This document shows positions 17,508 through 27,290 of a DNA stretch of 64,000 nucleotides, one piece after another. Numbering within the stretch: the first letter of the stretch is position 1; every line of letters begins with the position of its first letter. The translations under genes were made by a program, and so were the position numbers. The DNA is from JBEVJK01 sp963791325 (GTDB taxonomy: Bacteria > Pseudomonadota > Alphaproteobacteria > Rhizobiales > Rhizobiaceae), in assembly GCA_963791325.1 (NCBI GenBank), contig CAWBRU010000006.1:62001-126000 (forward strand). The letters run 5' to 3'. Below the pieces are notes generated by a model, which was not told the origin of the DNA, searched no databases, and was given only the letters and a program-made list of their open reading frames with translations.

Positions 17508-18500
17508 TCAGCTTTCGAAAACTGCTCCCGCGCCGGCAGCCCTCGCCCGGTCGCGGGCAAGCGCGGCGATCGCGGTGTCCTGCACGCCGGTGCCGGTCAG
17601 GTCGGCGATGGTGATATCGCGGGCCGAGCGCCGGCCCGGCTTGGCCTCGGCGATGATCTGGCCGAGCTCGGTGACTTCGCCTTCGGCCGCCATCACGCCG
17701 GCCTCGATGGCGTGGTGAAGTTCGCCGAGCCGCCGCGTCTGCGTGGCGCTGTCGGCGACGTAAAGGTCGGCTAGGCGCAGGATCGCCGGCGCGATCTCGT
17801 TCTTGTGCTCCGCATCCGAGCCCATGGCGGTTATGTGCTGGCCGGCAGAGACGAACCCGGCATCGATCAGCGGTTCGGCCGAAGGCGTGGTGGTGACGAT
17901 GATGTCGGCTTTGGCCGCTGCCTTCGCTCTGTCCGGCTCGGCGCGCACCCGGATGCCAAGTTTCTCACGCAGGCGCCCGGCGGTCGCGTCGGCCTTCGCT
18001 GCATCGCGTGCCCAGATGCGTGCTTCCTCGATCGGGCGCACGAGCAGCAGCGCTTCGAGTTGCAGCCCGGCCTGCACGCCGGCGCCGAAGATCGCCGCGA
18101 TGGCACTGTCTTGTCGCGACAGATGCTTGGCCGCGACCGCACCGGCAGCGGCGGTGCGGATATCGGTGAGATAGCCATTGTCGAGCAGCAGCGCCTCGAT
18201 CAGTCCGGTCTTTGCCGAGAGCAGCACCATCATGCCGTTGACGCTCGGCAGGCCGAGCTTGGGGTTGTCGAAGAAGCCGGGGCTGATCTTGATGGCGAAG
18301 CCATCGATGCCGGGCACGTAGGCGGTCTTCACGTCGACCTCGCCGCGATGCTCCGGGATGTCGAGCCTGAGAATCGGCGGCATCGCCACGGGAAGCGTGG
18401 CCAAGGCGCGGAAGGCGTTTTCGATGCAGGAAACAGCATCGAGATCGAGCGTCACGAGGGTGCGCAACTCCGCGGCGGTGAGGATGGTCATCCGGCTCAT
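17508..18500 (-). CDS. eutC: EutC: ornithine cyclodeaminase-like protein of ectoine utilization
   Basis: A 330-residue ornithine cyclodeaminase/mu-crystallin family protein. It carries the substrate and NAD(P) regions: GEVDVKTAYVPG, AIKISPGFFDN, TGLIEALLLDNGYLTDIRTAA and the Rossmann turn AAIFGAGVQAGLQLEAL. Placement directly before eutD and eutE and the overlap of its ATG with the TGA of an eutB remnant identify it as EutC of the ectoine/hydroxyectoine cluster; its precise reaction is not well settled in the literature I know. The frame is uninterrupted over 993 bases although both downstream neighbours are riddled with indels. Confidence 0.85.
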   Translation of the reverse strand: MSRMTILTAAELRTLVTLDLDAVSCIENAFRALATLPVAMPPILRLDIPEHRGEVDVKTAYVPGIDGFAIKISPGFFDNPKLGLPSVNGMMVLLSAKTGLIEALLLDNGYLTDIRTAAAGAVAAKHLSRQDSAIAAIFGAGVQAGLQLEALLLVRPIEEARIWARDAAKADATAGRLREKLGIRVRAEPDRAKAAAKADIIVTTTPSAEPLIDAGFVSAGQHITAMGSDAEHKNEIAPAILRLADLYVADSATQTRRLGELHHAIEAGVMAAEGEVTELGQIIAEAKPGRRSARDITIADLTGTGVQDTAIAALARDRARAAGAGAVFES

Positions 18501-18621
18501 GGCACGCGCTCCGGATCTGCCTCTGCATCGCCGCTGACGACACGTCGATGCAGACCCATGTCGATGTTGCCACCGGTGAGGACGACAACGGTCGGTCCCT
18601 TGGGGCTGACCTTGCCGGCAC
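18497..18621 (-). pseudogene. eutB: eutB C-terminal remnant (threonine dehydratase-like)
   Basis: About 41 codons in frame just ahead of eutC: AGKVSPKGPTVVVLTGGNID then MGLHRRVVSGDAEADPERVP and a TGA that overlaps the eutC ATG (ATGA). The GPTVVVLTGGNID stretch is the conserved tail of PLP-dependent threonine dehydratases, and EutB precedes EutC in rhizobial ectoine clusters. Homology stops at about 18622, where an unrelated helicase fragment on the opposite strand begins. Roughly seven-eighths of the enzyme, including the PLP lysine region, is gone. Confidence 0.75.
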
Positions 18622-19375
18622 TCCTGGCTGGGAAGAAGCGACCGATGTTGCAGGCGCCGACCGGGGCCGGCAAGACGCTGCTCGCCGCGGCGATCGTCGA
18701 CAGCGCGCTCGAGAAGGGGCAAGCGGGTGCTGTTCACCGTGCCGCTGCTCAGCCTGGTCGACCAGACCGTCGAGGCCTTCGCAGACAGGGCATCCGCGCG
18801 GTCGGGGTAATGCAGGGCTACCATCCGCAGACCGACGGCACCCAGCCGGTGCAGATCGCCAGCCTGCAGACACTGCGGCGCCGCAGGATCCCTGGAGCCG
18901 ACCTGGTCATCATCGACGAGGCGCACCGTTGGTTCACCTTCATGGAGGCCTGGCTGGCGTCGTCGGAGTGGCAGCGGGTGCCTTTCATCGGACTGTCGGC
19001 GACGCCGTGGGGAAGAGGGCTTGGCAAGCACTTCGACGACCTGATCGTGGCAGCCACGACAGCGGAGCTGATCGACAACGGCTTTCTGGCGCCATTCAGG
19101 GTCTTTGCGCCCTCGCATCCGGACCTCGCCGGGGTCAGGACCGTCGCCGGCGACTACCATGAAGGCCAGCTGTCCGAGGCGATGAGCAAGCCGATGCTGG
19201 TCGCCGACGTGGTCGGCACCTGGCTTCGGCTCGGCGACAACCGGCCGACGCTCTGCTTCGCCGTCGACCGGGCCCATGCGCGCCGGCTAGCCAGCGAGTT
19301 CGAGGCGGCCGGTGTCAGCTCTGCCTATGTCGACGCGATGACGCCGGGCACCCACAAGGCTGGCATTGCCGGAGG
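18622..19375 (+). pseudogene. DEAD/DEAH-box helicase fragment
   Basis: Internal fragment of a superfamily 2 helicase. It begins inside the domain with LLAGKKRPMLQAPTGAGKT (Walker A), continues through LVIIDEAHRWF (motif II) and PFIGLSATPWGRGLGKHF (motif III), then the start of the second RecA lobe (RPTLCFAVDRAHARRLASEF), and ends abruptly after AAGVSSAYVDAMTP. Two indels, near 18716 and near 18783, compensate each other. The first ~20 residues and the C-terminal half are absent. It lies head-on against eutB remnants on one side and a hypothetical gene on the other; probably a recombination scar. No start codon or ribosome site fits. Confidence 0.75.
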
Positions 19376-19447
19376 CGAGGAAAAGCCCAAGCCGCTGCCC
19401 AAGGCGTGCCGCTCGCGGGTGCGGCCAGTCACCCGCTCTCCTCTGGT

Positions 19448-19948
19448 TCAAGTCGACAGCTTGAGCGCCCTGGAGATCTCGTCGAGCGTGGCTTTTTCAG
19501 CATCGCTAACGCGCACGCCACCGAAACCGAGGAAGCCGCCTTCACCGGCCGCTTCGGCTACGCGTTGGGAGATTTGCGCAAGCCAGGCCTTGAATGCCGG
19601 CGCGTCTGTTGATGCTTTCGCATCGAGGATGCCGCCGGCGCGCCCGAGCGCGGCGAGTAACGCGACCTTCATTTCGGCCGCCTGCTTGCCGGCGACGGTC
19701 GTCTTGATGAAATCACGCGCGGCCGAACGACCTTCGGAGGTCTCAAAATCGGCGACGACCGCCTTCACCAGTGCGTTGGCATTGGGATCGGACTTGGCGG
19801 CAACCAGTGCGCTGCCGCTTGCGATGCCTTCTTTGGTCAAACCAATCAGGCCGCTTGGATCAGCGAGTGTGACGGCCATTGCGGCCATCATCACGCTGCC
19901 CAGCACCTGCTTCCATTCCTCTGGTGTGAAATCGGACTTGGCTGTCAT
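19448..19948 (-). CDS. Conserved hypothetical soluble protein
   Basis: 166 residues, no signal peptide, start ATG 19948 behind GGGAGATAT. The N-terminal FTPEEWKQVLGSVMMAAMAVTLADPSGLIG and the C-terminal LGFGGVRVSDAEKATLDEIS are characteristic of a conserved alphaproteobacterial family that I know only as hypothetical. It is alanine-rich and helical. It is intact while DNA on its left is a helicase fragment. It faces the same way as the YidB-like gene that ends 53 bases upstream and may be co-transcribed with it. Confidence 0.7.
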   Translation of the reverse strand: MTAKSDFTPEEWKQVLGSVMMAAMAVTLADPSGLIGLTKEGIASGSALVAAKSDPNANALVKAVVADFETSEGRSAARDFIKTTVAGKQAAEMKVALLAALGRAGGILDAKASTDAPAFKAWLAQISQRVAEAAGEGGFLGFGGVRVSDAEKATLDEISRALKLST

Positions 19949-20001
19949 GGATATCTCCCGTTGCAGCTATGGGCCTTCTTCACGGTACCTTGGGGCAGCG
20001 G

Positions 20002-20526
20002 CTACGAAGGCATGCGCGGCTCGCTCAATCCCTGCCACTGCGATGTCTCCTCCTCTGTCGGCAAGCGACCCTGAGGTGTCAACTTGTCAACGGCCGTCGG
20101 CAGGACACTCTTCAGACGAGAAAGCAGCTCGTCTCGAGACAGTCCGGTCTGTGCTACGAGCTGGTCGATGGTGTCGCTGCCAAGCGCATCCGCAAGTTTA
20201 GGCTCGTCGATCTCCTTGTTAGGGCCGGTCCGAACCCAGGAGTCTGCGACATCGGCTTGTCCGCCTCCGGTGAAGCTGTTCAACAGGTCGCCGAGCCCCC
20301 CGGACAATGCTTGACCGCCACCGCCAGCACCAAACAAGCCACCAAGCAGTCCACCCAGTCCCCCCGTCGCCGAGCCTGGGGTGCCGACCCCCGTATTCGC
20401 TCCCGTCGATGAACTGGCTGATCTTTGACTAGTCATTGTACCGATCAATTCCCCGAGTTTGTCCCGGTTCTGCCACCCGACCATGGCTAAAGTGGCTAAC
20501 AACGCTGTCAGGTTGCGCGATTCCAT
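20002..20526 (-). CDS. YidB-like (DUF937) protein
   Basis: 174 residues. An N-terminal helix (NLTALLATLAMVGWQNRDKLGELIG), a Ser/Gly-rich linker (SASSSTGANTGVGTPG and a GLGGLLGGLFGAGGGG run), then the DUF937 core: VADSWVRTGPNKEIDEPKLADALG and VAQTGLSRDELLSRLKSVLP, which is the YidB signature (S-W-V-x-x-G-x-N). The start ATG 20526 follows GGGAGGAAAAA, an excellent ribosome site. YidB-type proteins are small, soluble and of unknown role. The following gene at 19948 probably shares the transcript. Confidence 0.85.
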   Translation of the reverse strand: MESRNLTALLATLAMVGWQNRDKLGELIGTMTSQRSASSSTGANTGVGTPGSATGGLGGLLGGLFGAGGGGQALSGGLGDLLNSFTGGGQADVADSWVRTGPNKEIDEPKLADALGSDTIDQLVAQTGLSRDELLSRLKSVLPTAVDKLTPQGRLPTEEETSQWQGLSEPRMPS

Positions 20527-21249
20527 TTTTTCCTCCCAATGATGAGAACGCCCACTGTCTTCGTTGACTTAGAAGCCCCGAACCTACCATCGACCGGCAT
20601 TTTTGTTAACTGCCAGGCGATACGGTGCGGCTTTTCTCGATGCCATCCGCAACTTTTGGGGCAATGAAGTTGAGGCCAACGTGCGGCTCGTCAGACCGAG
20701 TGCCATACCGTGCTCATTTTACGGCGGCATTGCGCGGTTAAACACCGCCATGCGCCATTCCTCAAGGGTCATGGCCGAGCACTCTTGGCTGTATCAGCTT
20801 CCGCAGCCTCGACTTGGCTCGCCGCTCAGCTCTTGGTAGTCCGGCATGACCCAACAGCCGGGCAACCCTTGGGCCCGATTCCGTAAACAACGCTCCCTGA
20901 CGATGGCCTCGTCCGGTACCTGCAACGTCAGCAGCGGAAAGCGGGAACCAATGGTCTTGGTGGAGACCTGCTTCGGCTAACTGATGGGCAAGCCCAGCGG
21001 CCATAGCCGTCTCGGGATCTGGAACCCACATTCGCAACCGCAGTGATTGGACGCGTTGCGCGTTTGGTCACCGGCGGGTTGCGTCGTGATTTGTTGAGTG
21101 GTCGCAAAGCACAGTCGACAGGCAGGTGGCCCTCGATCCGGACTTCGTTCTAACGGCATCAGTCAAGCCGACGCTCCTGCGCGTCCGTAAGGTCGTAGGG
21201 TGGCCCTCCGTCGCACCGGATGCCGGCGACGCCGGCCAGTGAATCAAGG
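20527..21249. other. Intergenic region without recognised genes
   Basis: About 720 bases. Short open frames exist on both strands but lack ribosome sites and recognisable domains; a 91-codon minus-strand frame (20762-21037) has a protein-like composition but no family I know. Possibly old gene remains. Confidence 0.4.
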
Positions 21250-21918
21250 TCACGGCGAGCGAACTTCAGGTTCGAAACGCTTGGTCGAACGATCTGCTGT
21301 CAAAGTATCCAGGATTTCATCCACTTTCTGCACTCGGCAATAGCCGCCGAAAGCCTTCAGCGCCGTCTCGTGGCGCTCGGCGGTGTAGGTGGCACAGGCG
21401 TCCTGTGCGCAAACCATGTAATAGCCACGATCGGCGCCGTCGCGCACGGCCATGTCGACACACTGGTCGGTCAGGATGCCGGCCACCACGACGTTCTCGA
21501 TGCTGAGGTTGCGCAACACATAGTCGATGTTGGTGGAGTTGAAGACCCCGGACGAGGTCTTGGGCAGCACGATGTCGTCACCCGCAGGCGTCACCGTCGG
21601 GATCATCTTTGCTTCCTCTGAGCCGCGCGCGAAATGGATGTTGGAGAGCTTGTGGTCGAGCGAGCGGTCGCGGCCGTCCTTCGTCAGCGACTCGATCACG
21701 GTATAGATGATCTCGCAGCCGGCCTTCCGCCCCTCGTCTATCAACTTCTTCGCCGCCGGCAGGGTGCGGCCGTGCATGACCTGCCAGTATTCTGGATGCT
21801 CGATGCGCTGCTTCTCCGTCAACTCTCCACGCTGCATGTCGATGATCAGGATCGCCGTGACGGATGGATCGAGTTGCTTGTCGCGCTTGAGCTGGAACGG
21901 ATCGAAGACCACTGTCAT
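21250..21918 (-). CDS. Isochorismatase-family cysteine hydrolase
   Basis: 222 residues with the complete catalytic triad of the family: Asp 27 in LIIDMQRG, Lys 120 in VLPKTSSG and Cys 153 in GILTDQCVDMAV. Such enzymes hydrolyse amide or carbamoyl groups (N-carbamoylsarcosine, biuret, nicotinamide, isochorismate). It lies 55 bases after the glutamine-synthetase-like gene and is last in the liv-type operon, so it probably releases ammonia or an acid from an imported nitrogen compound (inference). The frame is intact, unlike every other gene of that operon. The start ATG 21918 follows GGGGAAT. Confidence 0.85.
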   Translation of the reverse strand: MTVVFDPFQLKRDKQLDPSVTAILIIDMQRGELTEKQRIEHPEYWQVMHGRTLPAAKKLIDEGRKAGCEIIYTVIESLTKDGRDRSLDHKLSNIHFARGSEEAKMIPTVTPAGDDIVLPKTSSGVFNSTNIDYVLRNLSIENVVVAGILTDQCVDMAVRDGADRGYYMVCAQDACATYTAERHETALKAFGGYCRVQKVDEILDTLTADRSTKRFEPEVRSP

Positions 21919-21973
21919 GATGCATTCCCCGTCGGACCGACCGCGCAGACTATCGGCTGTCGCGCGGATGTCC

Positions 21974-23319
21974 TCAATAGAGTTCGAGATATTCGTTGAC
22001 TTCCCAGTCGCTGACGTGGGCGTGGAAGCGGGCGAGCTCGAAGCGCTTTACCGCCGTGAAGACCCTCACGAAATCCTCGCCCAAGCTGCCTGCGCATGGC
22101 TTGGTCACGGCCTCGAGCGCGTCGAGCGCGGCATCGAGCGTCTGCGGGAATTTTTCCAGCGCCGGGTTGTCCTCGCTGGTGGTATCGCGCGACTGGTCGC
22201 GCAGGCTGGCCTTGCCCTCGACGCCGAGCAGGCCGGCGGCGAGCACGGCGGACGCGAGCAGATAGGGATTGCAGGCCGCCGAGCCGCCGCGCATCTCGAG
22301 ATGGGTGCGGTCGTCGCCGGTCGCCTTGACGCGCACCATCGCCGAGCGGTCCTGGTACGCCCCAGCTCACGTTGGACGGCGCGAAGGTGTAGGGCTTGAC
22401 CCGGTGGTAGCAGTTCGGCGTCGGGTTGATCAGCGGCATCATCGCCGGTGCGTGCGCGAGGATGCCTTCGATGAAGGAGCGCGCCACGCGTCGAGAGTCC
22501 ATCTCGGCCGATTGGCATCGAGGAAGGCGTTCTTGCCCGGTCTTGCGGTGCCACAGGCTGACATGGAGATGGCAGCCGCTGCCGGAATGGCCGGCGAAGG
22601 GCTTGGCCATGAAGGAGGCGATCAGTCCGCTGCGGTGGGCGAGCTCCTTCATGCCGTTCTTGAAGGCGAAGGCCTTGTCGGCGGCCGCGAGGTTCGTGCC
22701 CGGCGCCGTAGACTGGTCTCGAACTGCGAGCCGGCATACTCGCAATTGTGGGTGATGACGTCGATGCCATAGGCGCGCAGCGTCGGCACGAGCTGGTCGA
22801 GGAAGGGCGTGTATTGGTTGCGCACGGTGTGGAAGATGTGGATGCCTTCGAAGAGACGCTCCTTCGTCTCCGCGCGAAAGCAGGTAGTACTCGTATTCGT
22901 GGCCCATCATGACGTCGTAGCCGAGCGCGTTGGCGCGCTTGACCAGTTCGGAGAACACCCAGCGCGGCGCGGCGCGTTGCGGTTCGCCGTCGTCCCAGTA
23001 GCCGAGGCAGACGACGCTTGCCGTCTTCTCGCAGCCACGGGATGATCGCGCAGCGAGTCCGGGATCGGGAAAGAGCGCCTGGTCGGCGTAGTTGCGGTCG
23101 CCGTGCAGGCCGCTCGCCGGCACGACGTTGGACGATGGTGTCGAGGCCGAGCACGCCGCCGTAGAAATTCAGGCCGCGGCGGGCGTAGCCCTCGACCTTG
23201 TCGATCGGCACGGTCTTGGAGCGCGAGACACCGTGCATGTCGGGCATCTCGAAGCGCAGATACTCGATTTCGTTCTTCTTCAGCGCGGCCATCAGGCCCG
23301 CGACCGGATCGTCGGCCAT
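21974..23319 (-). pseudogene. Glutamine-synthetase-family ligase, multiply frameshifted
   Basis: The start (second ATG, 23319, seven bases after GAGG) opens NEIEYLRFEMPDMHGVSR, the N-terminal beta-grasp of GlnT/PuuA-type glutamine synthetases. Frame shifts from about 23150 on scatter the rest over three frames, but the conserved blocks are in order: HSGSGCHLHVSLW (ATP/glutamate site), INPTPNCYHRVKPYTFAPSN, and the C-terminal clean stretch HLEMRGGSAACNPYLLASAV to the stop at 21974. Such enzymes ligate glutamate to ammonia or amines. It sits between the ABC binding-protein gene and the cysteine hydrolase, suggesting gamma-glutamylation of an imported amine. At least six indels are required. Confidence 0.75.
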
Positions 23320-23392
23320 CGTCATCCCTCACACTTCGATTGGTCCGAGACGGCGGCTCGGGTCGGCCGCCGCCCCGCTTCTGCAGCAACCG

Positions 23393-24579
23393 TCACGGCG
23401 CCGGAATCAAGCTCGGCGTCACCTCGGCGGCGAGCATCAGCTTCTGATCCTTGACGCCGATCATCGTCACCGTCTTCTGCGGCACGCGGCTGTCCGCGGG
23501 ATAGGTGATCGAGCCGGTGATGCCGGGGTAGCCCTTGGTGGCGGCGAGCGCGTCGCGGATCTTGGCCGGATCTTCGGAGCCGGCGCGCTTGATGGCGTCG
23601 GCGATCAGGCCGACCGTGTCGTAGCCGAGCGCGGCGAAGGCATTCTCCGGATCGGTGCCGTAGGCCGCCTTGTAGTCGTTGTAGAACTTCTGGATCGCCG
23701 GCGTGGAATCCGTCGCCATATAGGCGTGCGTCGAGTAAGTAGACGTCGTTGGAGGCCTCGCCGCCGACCTGGATCAGCAGCGGCGTGTCGTAGCCGTCGC
23801 CGCCGACGATCGGCTGGGTGACGCCGGCCTGCCGCATCTGCTTGACGACCAGGCCGATGTCGTCGGGCATGGCCGCGACGTAGACGCACGTCGGGCTTGT
23901 CGCGCCGAGCGCCTTCAGCTTGGTGATCTGGGCGGTGAAGGACTTGTCGCCGGTCTTGTAGTCGTCGTCGCGCGATGATCTTGCCGCCGCCCTTGGTGAA
24001 GGCCTCCTCGAAATATTTGGCCAGCAGCGTCGTGTATTCCGTCGAGTTGTCGCGCAGCAGATAGACGTTCTTGCCGTTCAGCTTGTCCTTGCACGAATTC
24101 GGCGCCGGCCGCCGCCTGCACATTGTCGCCGAAGCAGGCGAGGAACATGTCGGTCGCCGATCTGGTCGGGCAGCTTGGGCGAGGTGGCGCCGGGCGTGAC
24201 GAAGGGAACGCCGGCCTGCTGGAAGATCGGCCCCAGCGCCAGCACCGAGTCGGAATCGGTGAAGCCCAGGGCGACCGGCACCTTGTCCTGGTTGAGCAGC
24301 TGGCTCGCCGACGCTGGCGATCACCGTCGGGTCGGTCTTGGTGTCGTAGACGACGAGCTCGATCTGCTTGCCGTCGATGCCGCCTGCGTCGTTGATTTCC
24401 TTGGCCTTCAGCTTGGCGCCGTTGAGCGCCGGCGCGTCGAGCGAGGACAGCGCCCCGGTCACGTTGAACGGCGCGCCGATCTTGATGGTGTCTGCCTGCG
24501 CCGCGGCCGAGCCAGCCAGCGATAGTCCAAATCCCGCGGCGAGCAACGCGCCTCGCCTGAAAATTCCAGTCCGTTTCAT
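23393..24579 (-). pseudogene. Branched-chain amino acid-type ABC substrate-binding protein, frameshifted
   Basis: ATG 24579 opens a signal peptide (FRRGALLAAGFGLSLAGSAAAQ) and a Leu/Ile/Val-binding fold: IKIGAPFNVTGALSSLDAPA, GIDGKQIELVVYDTKTDP. Frame shifts near 24310, 24160, 24100, 23970, 23890 and 23735 break the middle; fragments in other frames show KNVYLLRDNSTEYTTLLAKY and the end GYPGITGSITYPADSRVPQK. It belongs with livG, livF, livH and livM located just upstream on the same strand. The ligand cannot be deduced; neighbours suggest a nitrogenous small molecule. Confidence 0.8.
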
Positions 24580-24608
24580 CGCAGTTACTCCTCTGGTGAT
24601 TTCCTCTT

Positions 24609-25626
24609 TCAGAACCGAAAAGGCCCGAGCGCGAGCTCTCGGTCGCCCATGATGCCGCTCGGGCGGAAGATCATGACGAGAATGAAGATGACCCCGAGCA
24701 CGATCTGGCTCGCCCCGTAGAGGGGCGGGAGCACGAACGCGCCGAAGTCGATGCCGCGCTCGAGATTGCGCAGCACCTCGCTTGCGCAGCGTGACCACGA
24801 TCACGCCGACCACTGCGCCGGTCAGGCTCTGCATGCCGCCGATGACCAGCATGCGAGATCAGCGAGAAGGTGTAGGCCATGTAGAAGCTCGCCGGCGAGA
24901 ACGAGCCGAGATAGTGGCCGTAGAGCGAGCCGCCGACGCCGGCGAAGAAGGCGCCGACCATGAAGGCGGAAAGCCGGGTCGGCAGCACCGATATGCCGAT
25001 CGCCTGCGCGGCGATCGTGTCCTCGCGCACCGCGCGAAAGCGCCGGCCGATAGGGCGAGTAGACGATGCGCGCAAGCACGACGAGCGTCACGAACAGCCA
25101 GCCGACCGCCCAGGGCAGCGTGGTCTCGCAGCGGCACGCCGGTGAAGGTGCGGGCGCCGCGCGTGTAGTCGACGGCGTTGATCAGGACGACGTTGACGAT
25201 GATCAGGAAGCCCAGCGTCGCCACCGAGACGAAGTAGCCCGAGAGCCGCATCAGCGGCGCGCCGACGACGAAGGCCAGGACCACGCAGACAAGCCCGGCC
25301 ACGATGGTGGCCGGCAGGAAGGACAGGCTGAAGGCGGCGAGCCAGTCGGGCAGGTCGGGCAGGTAGGCGTGCTTTGCGGTGAGCGGACAGCGAGAGGATG
25401 CCGGAGACATAGGCGCCGACCGCGACGAAGCCGACATGGCCGAGCGAGAAGACGCCGGTGAAGCCGTTGGCGATGCCCATCGAGGTCGACCAGCACGGCG
25501 TTGATGCACATGACGATCAGCACGCGCACGAGGTAGTCGTTGACGAGGCGGGGCACCGCGAGCGTCACCGCCGCCACAGCGACGATCAGCGACGAGCAAC
25601 GGCAGGAGCGCGGCCGGCCGGCTCAC
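24609..25626 (-). pseudogene. livM: LivM-type ABC permease, frameshifted
   Basis: Starts with GTG 25626, overlapping the TGA of livH and preceded by AGGAGG. The expected LivM features appear in changing frames: MGIANGFTGVFSLGHVGFV (family signature), GAPLMRLSGYFVSVATLGFL, AVREDTIAAQAIG, MVGAFFAGVGGSLYGHYLG and the end IFRPSGIMGDREL. Seven sites of single-base insertion can be placed (near 24782, 24854, 25046, 25130, 25384, 25487 and 25593); removing seven bases makes the length divisible by three (337 codons), a normal LivM size. That clean arithmetic favours isolated insertions in an otherwise intact gene. Confidence 0.8.
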
Positions 25627-26528
25627 AGCTTCACCTCCTGCGCGCGGTTCAGCAGGCCGTTCGGCCGGAAGAGCAGGAAGGCGATCAGGAGGGCGAAGAC
25701 GATGGCGTCGCGATAGGGCGAGACCGCCGAGGGCAGGAAGGCGACGATGAAGACCTCGAGCGCGCCCAGCACGTAGCCGCCGAGCAAGCGCGCCGGCGAT
25801 GCGAGCCGAAGCCGCCGATGATGGCGGCCACGAAGGCCTTGAGCAGCGGCGTGAAGCCCATGTCGGGCTCGACGATGCCCGACTGCGCCGCCCACAGCAC
25901 GCCGGCGAGCCCGGCAAAGGCCGAGGCGATGGCGAAGGCGACGACGATCAGCCGGTTGACGTCGAGGCCGACCAGGTGGGCGGCGCCGAGATCCTCCGCC
26001 GCCGCGCGCATGCCGAGCCCGGCATCGGTGCGGGTCACGAACCAGCCGAGCAGCGGCAAGCGACACGCGCGGTCAGCACCACCGTCACCACGTTGATCTG
26101 CGGTGAAGGTGATCTGTCCGTCCATGAACTGGATCGCCGCGTTCATCCAGGTCCGGGATCGGGAAGTTGCGCGGCGAGGAGGTGAAGATGAGGATGCCGA
26201 GATTCTCCAGGATGTAGGTGACCGCGAGGCTGGTCAGGAGCAGCGTCACGTCGGGCGCGCCGCGCACCGGCCGATAGGCGACCCGCTCGACGATGACGCC
26301 GGCCAGCGCCGCCAGCGACGATGCCGCCGAGCGCCGCCAGCCAGAAGGGAACGCCGAGCGACGCCGAGGACAAGCGTCGCGAAGGCACCGACCATCATCA
26401 TGTCGCCATGGGCGAAGTTGGTCATGCGCAGGATGCCGAACACCATCGAGAGGCCGATCGCCACCAGCGCGTAGAGGCTGCCGAGGCTGACCGCGTTGAT
26501 CACCTGTTGGAGCGATGTAGAGGTCCAT
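25623..26528 (-). pseudogene. livH: LivH-type ABC permease, frameshifted
   Basis: ATG 26528 (MDLYI), then after an inserted base LQQVINAVSLGSLYALVAIG and LSMVFGILRMTNFAHGDMMM, the LivH signature. Later blocks in other frames: FWLAALGGI, ALAGVIVERVAYRPV, LLLTSLAVTYILENLGI, FGSHRRR/LLGGYVLGALEVF and the end RAQEVKL with TGA overlapping livM. Indels can be recognised near 26512, 26374, 26318, 26149, 26100, 26056, 25800 and 25788, almost all insertions. The protein should have about eight membrane helices and pair with LivM as the channel. Confidence 0.8.
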
Positions 26529-26531
26529 AGT

Positions 26532-27290
26532 TCATTGGCTCGCCCCCAGATAGGCGGCGGCGACCTCGTTCGTAGTTCGCCTTCAGCTCGTGCGCATCGC
26601 CCTCGAGGCTCACCTCGCCCGTGCGCAGCACATAGGCGCGGTCGGCCAGGTCGAGCGCCGCGGACATGTTCTGCTCGACCAGCAGCATGGTGACGCCGGC
26701 CTGCTTCAGCTCGGCAAGGTGCGCGAAGATCTGCTGCGACCAGGATCGGCGCGAGGCCGAGCGAGGGCTCGTCGAGGAGGAGGAGCTTCGGCCGCGCCAT
26801 CAGCGCGCGGCCGAGCGCCAGCATCTGCTGCTCGCCGCCGGAGAGCGTGCCGCCTGCTGGCGGCATGCGCTCGCGCAGGATGGGAAAGAGGGCATAGACG
26901 CGGTCGCGGTCGTCGTCGATGCCGCTCCGGTCGGCACGCGCGGCGGCACCCAGCCGCAGGTTCTCCGCCACGGTCAGGGAGCCGAAGACGCGCGCGTCCT
27001 TCGGGCGAATGGGCGACGCCGAGCCGCACGATCCGCGACGGCGGCAATCCGGTCGATGCGCTCGCCGAGGAAGCGAATCTCGCCGGTGCGCGGGCGGACC
27101 AAGCCCCGAAATGGTGCGCAGCATCGTGCTCTTGCCGGCGCCGTTGGCGCCGAGCAGCGCCACGACCTCGCCCGGTCGGACATGCAGGCTTACCCCGCGC
27201 AGCGCCGAGACCGCGCCATAGTTGACGCGAGGTTTGTCACCTCCAGCACCGGCGCCGCGGCCAGCTTTGCATTTGCGCCGCCTCAGGCAT
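26532..27290 (-). pseudogene. livF: LivF-type ABC ATPase, frameshifted
   Basis: Begins ATG 27290, overlapping the end of livG by 8 bases. Walker A GANGAGKST is at about 27140; the signature and Walker B are contiguous in one clean frame (LSGGEQQMLALGRALMARPK followed by LLLLDEPSLGLAP), and the ABC switch His region MLLVEQNMSAALDLADRAYV follows. Indels are evident near 27255, 27230, 27100, 27010, 26745 and 26573; the last shifts the ending VAAAYLGASQ out of frame. Net length stays divisible by three. LivF-type ATPases pair with LivG on the LivHM channel. Confidence 0.8.

Noticed and set aside
17805..20201. One plus-strand frame of 798 codons covering eutC antisense, helicase and the next gene
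   Set aside because: Only the middle third (helicase) is real coding text. The flanks are antisense to genuine minus-strand genes.
20762..21037. 91-codon minus-strand frame in the gap before the cysteine hydrolase
   Set aside because: No ribosome site, no known domain, flanked by noncoding DNA; kept only as a possible remnant.
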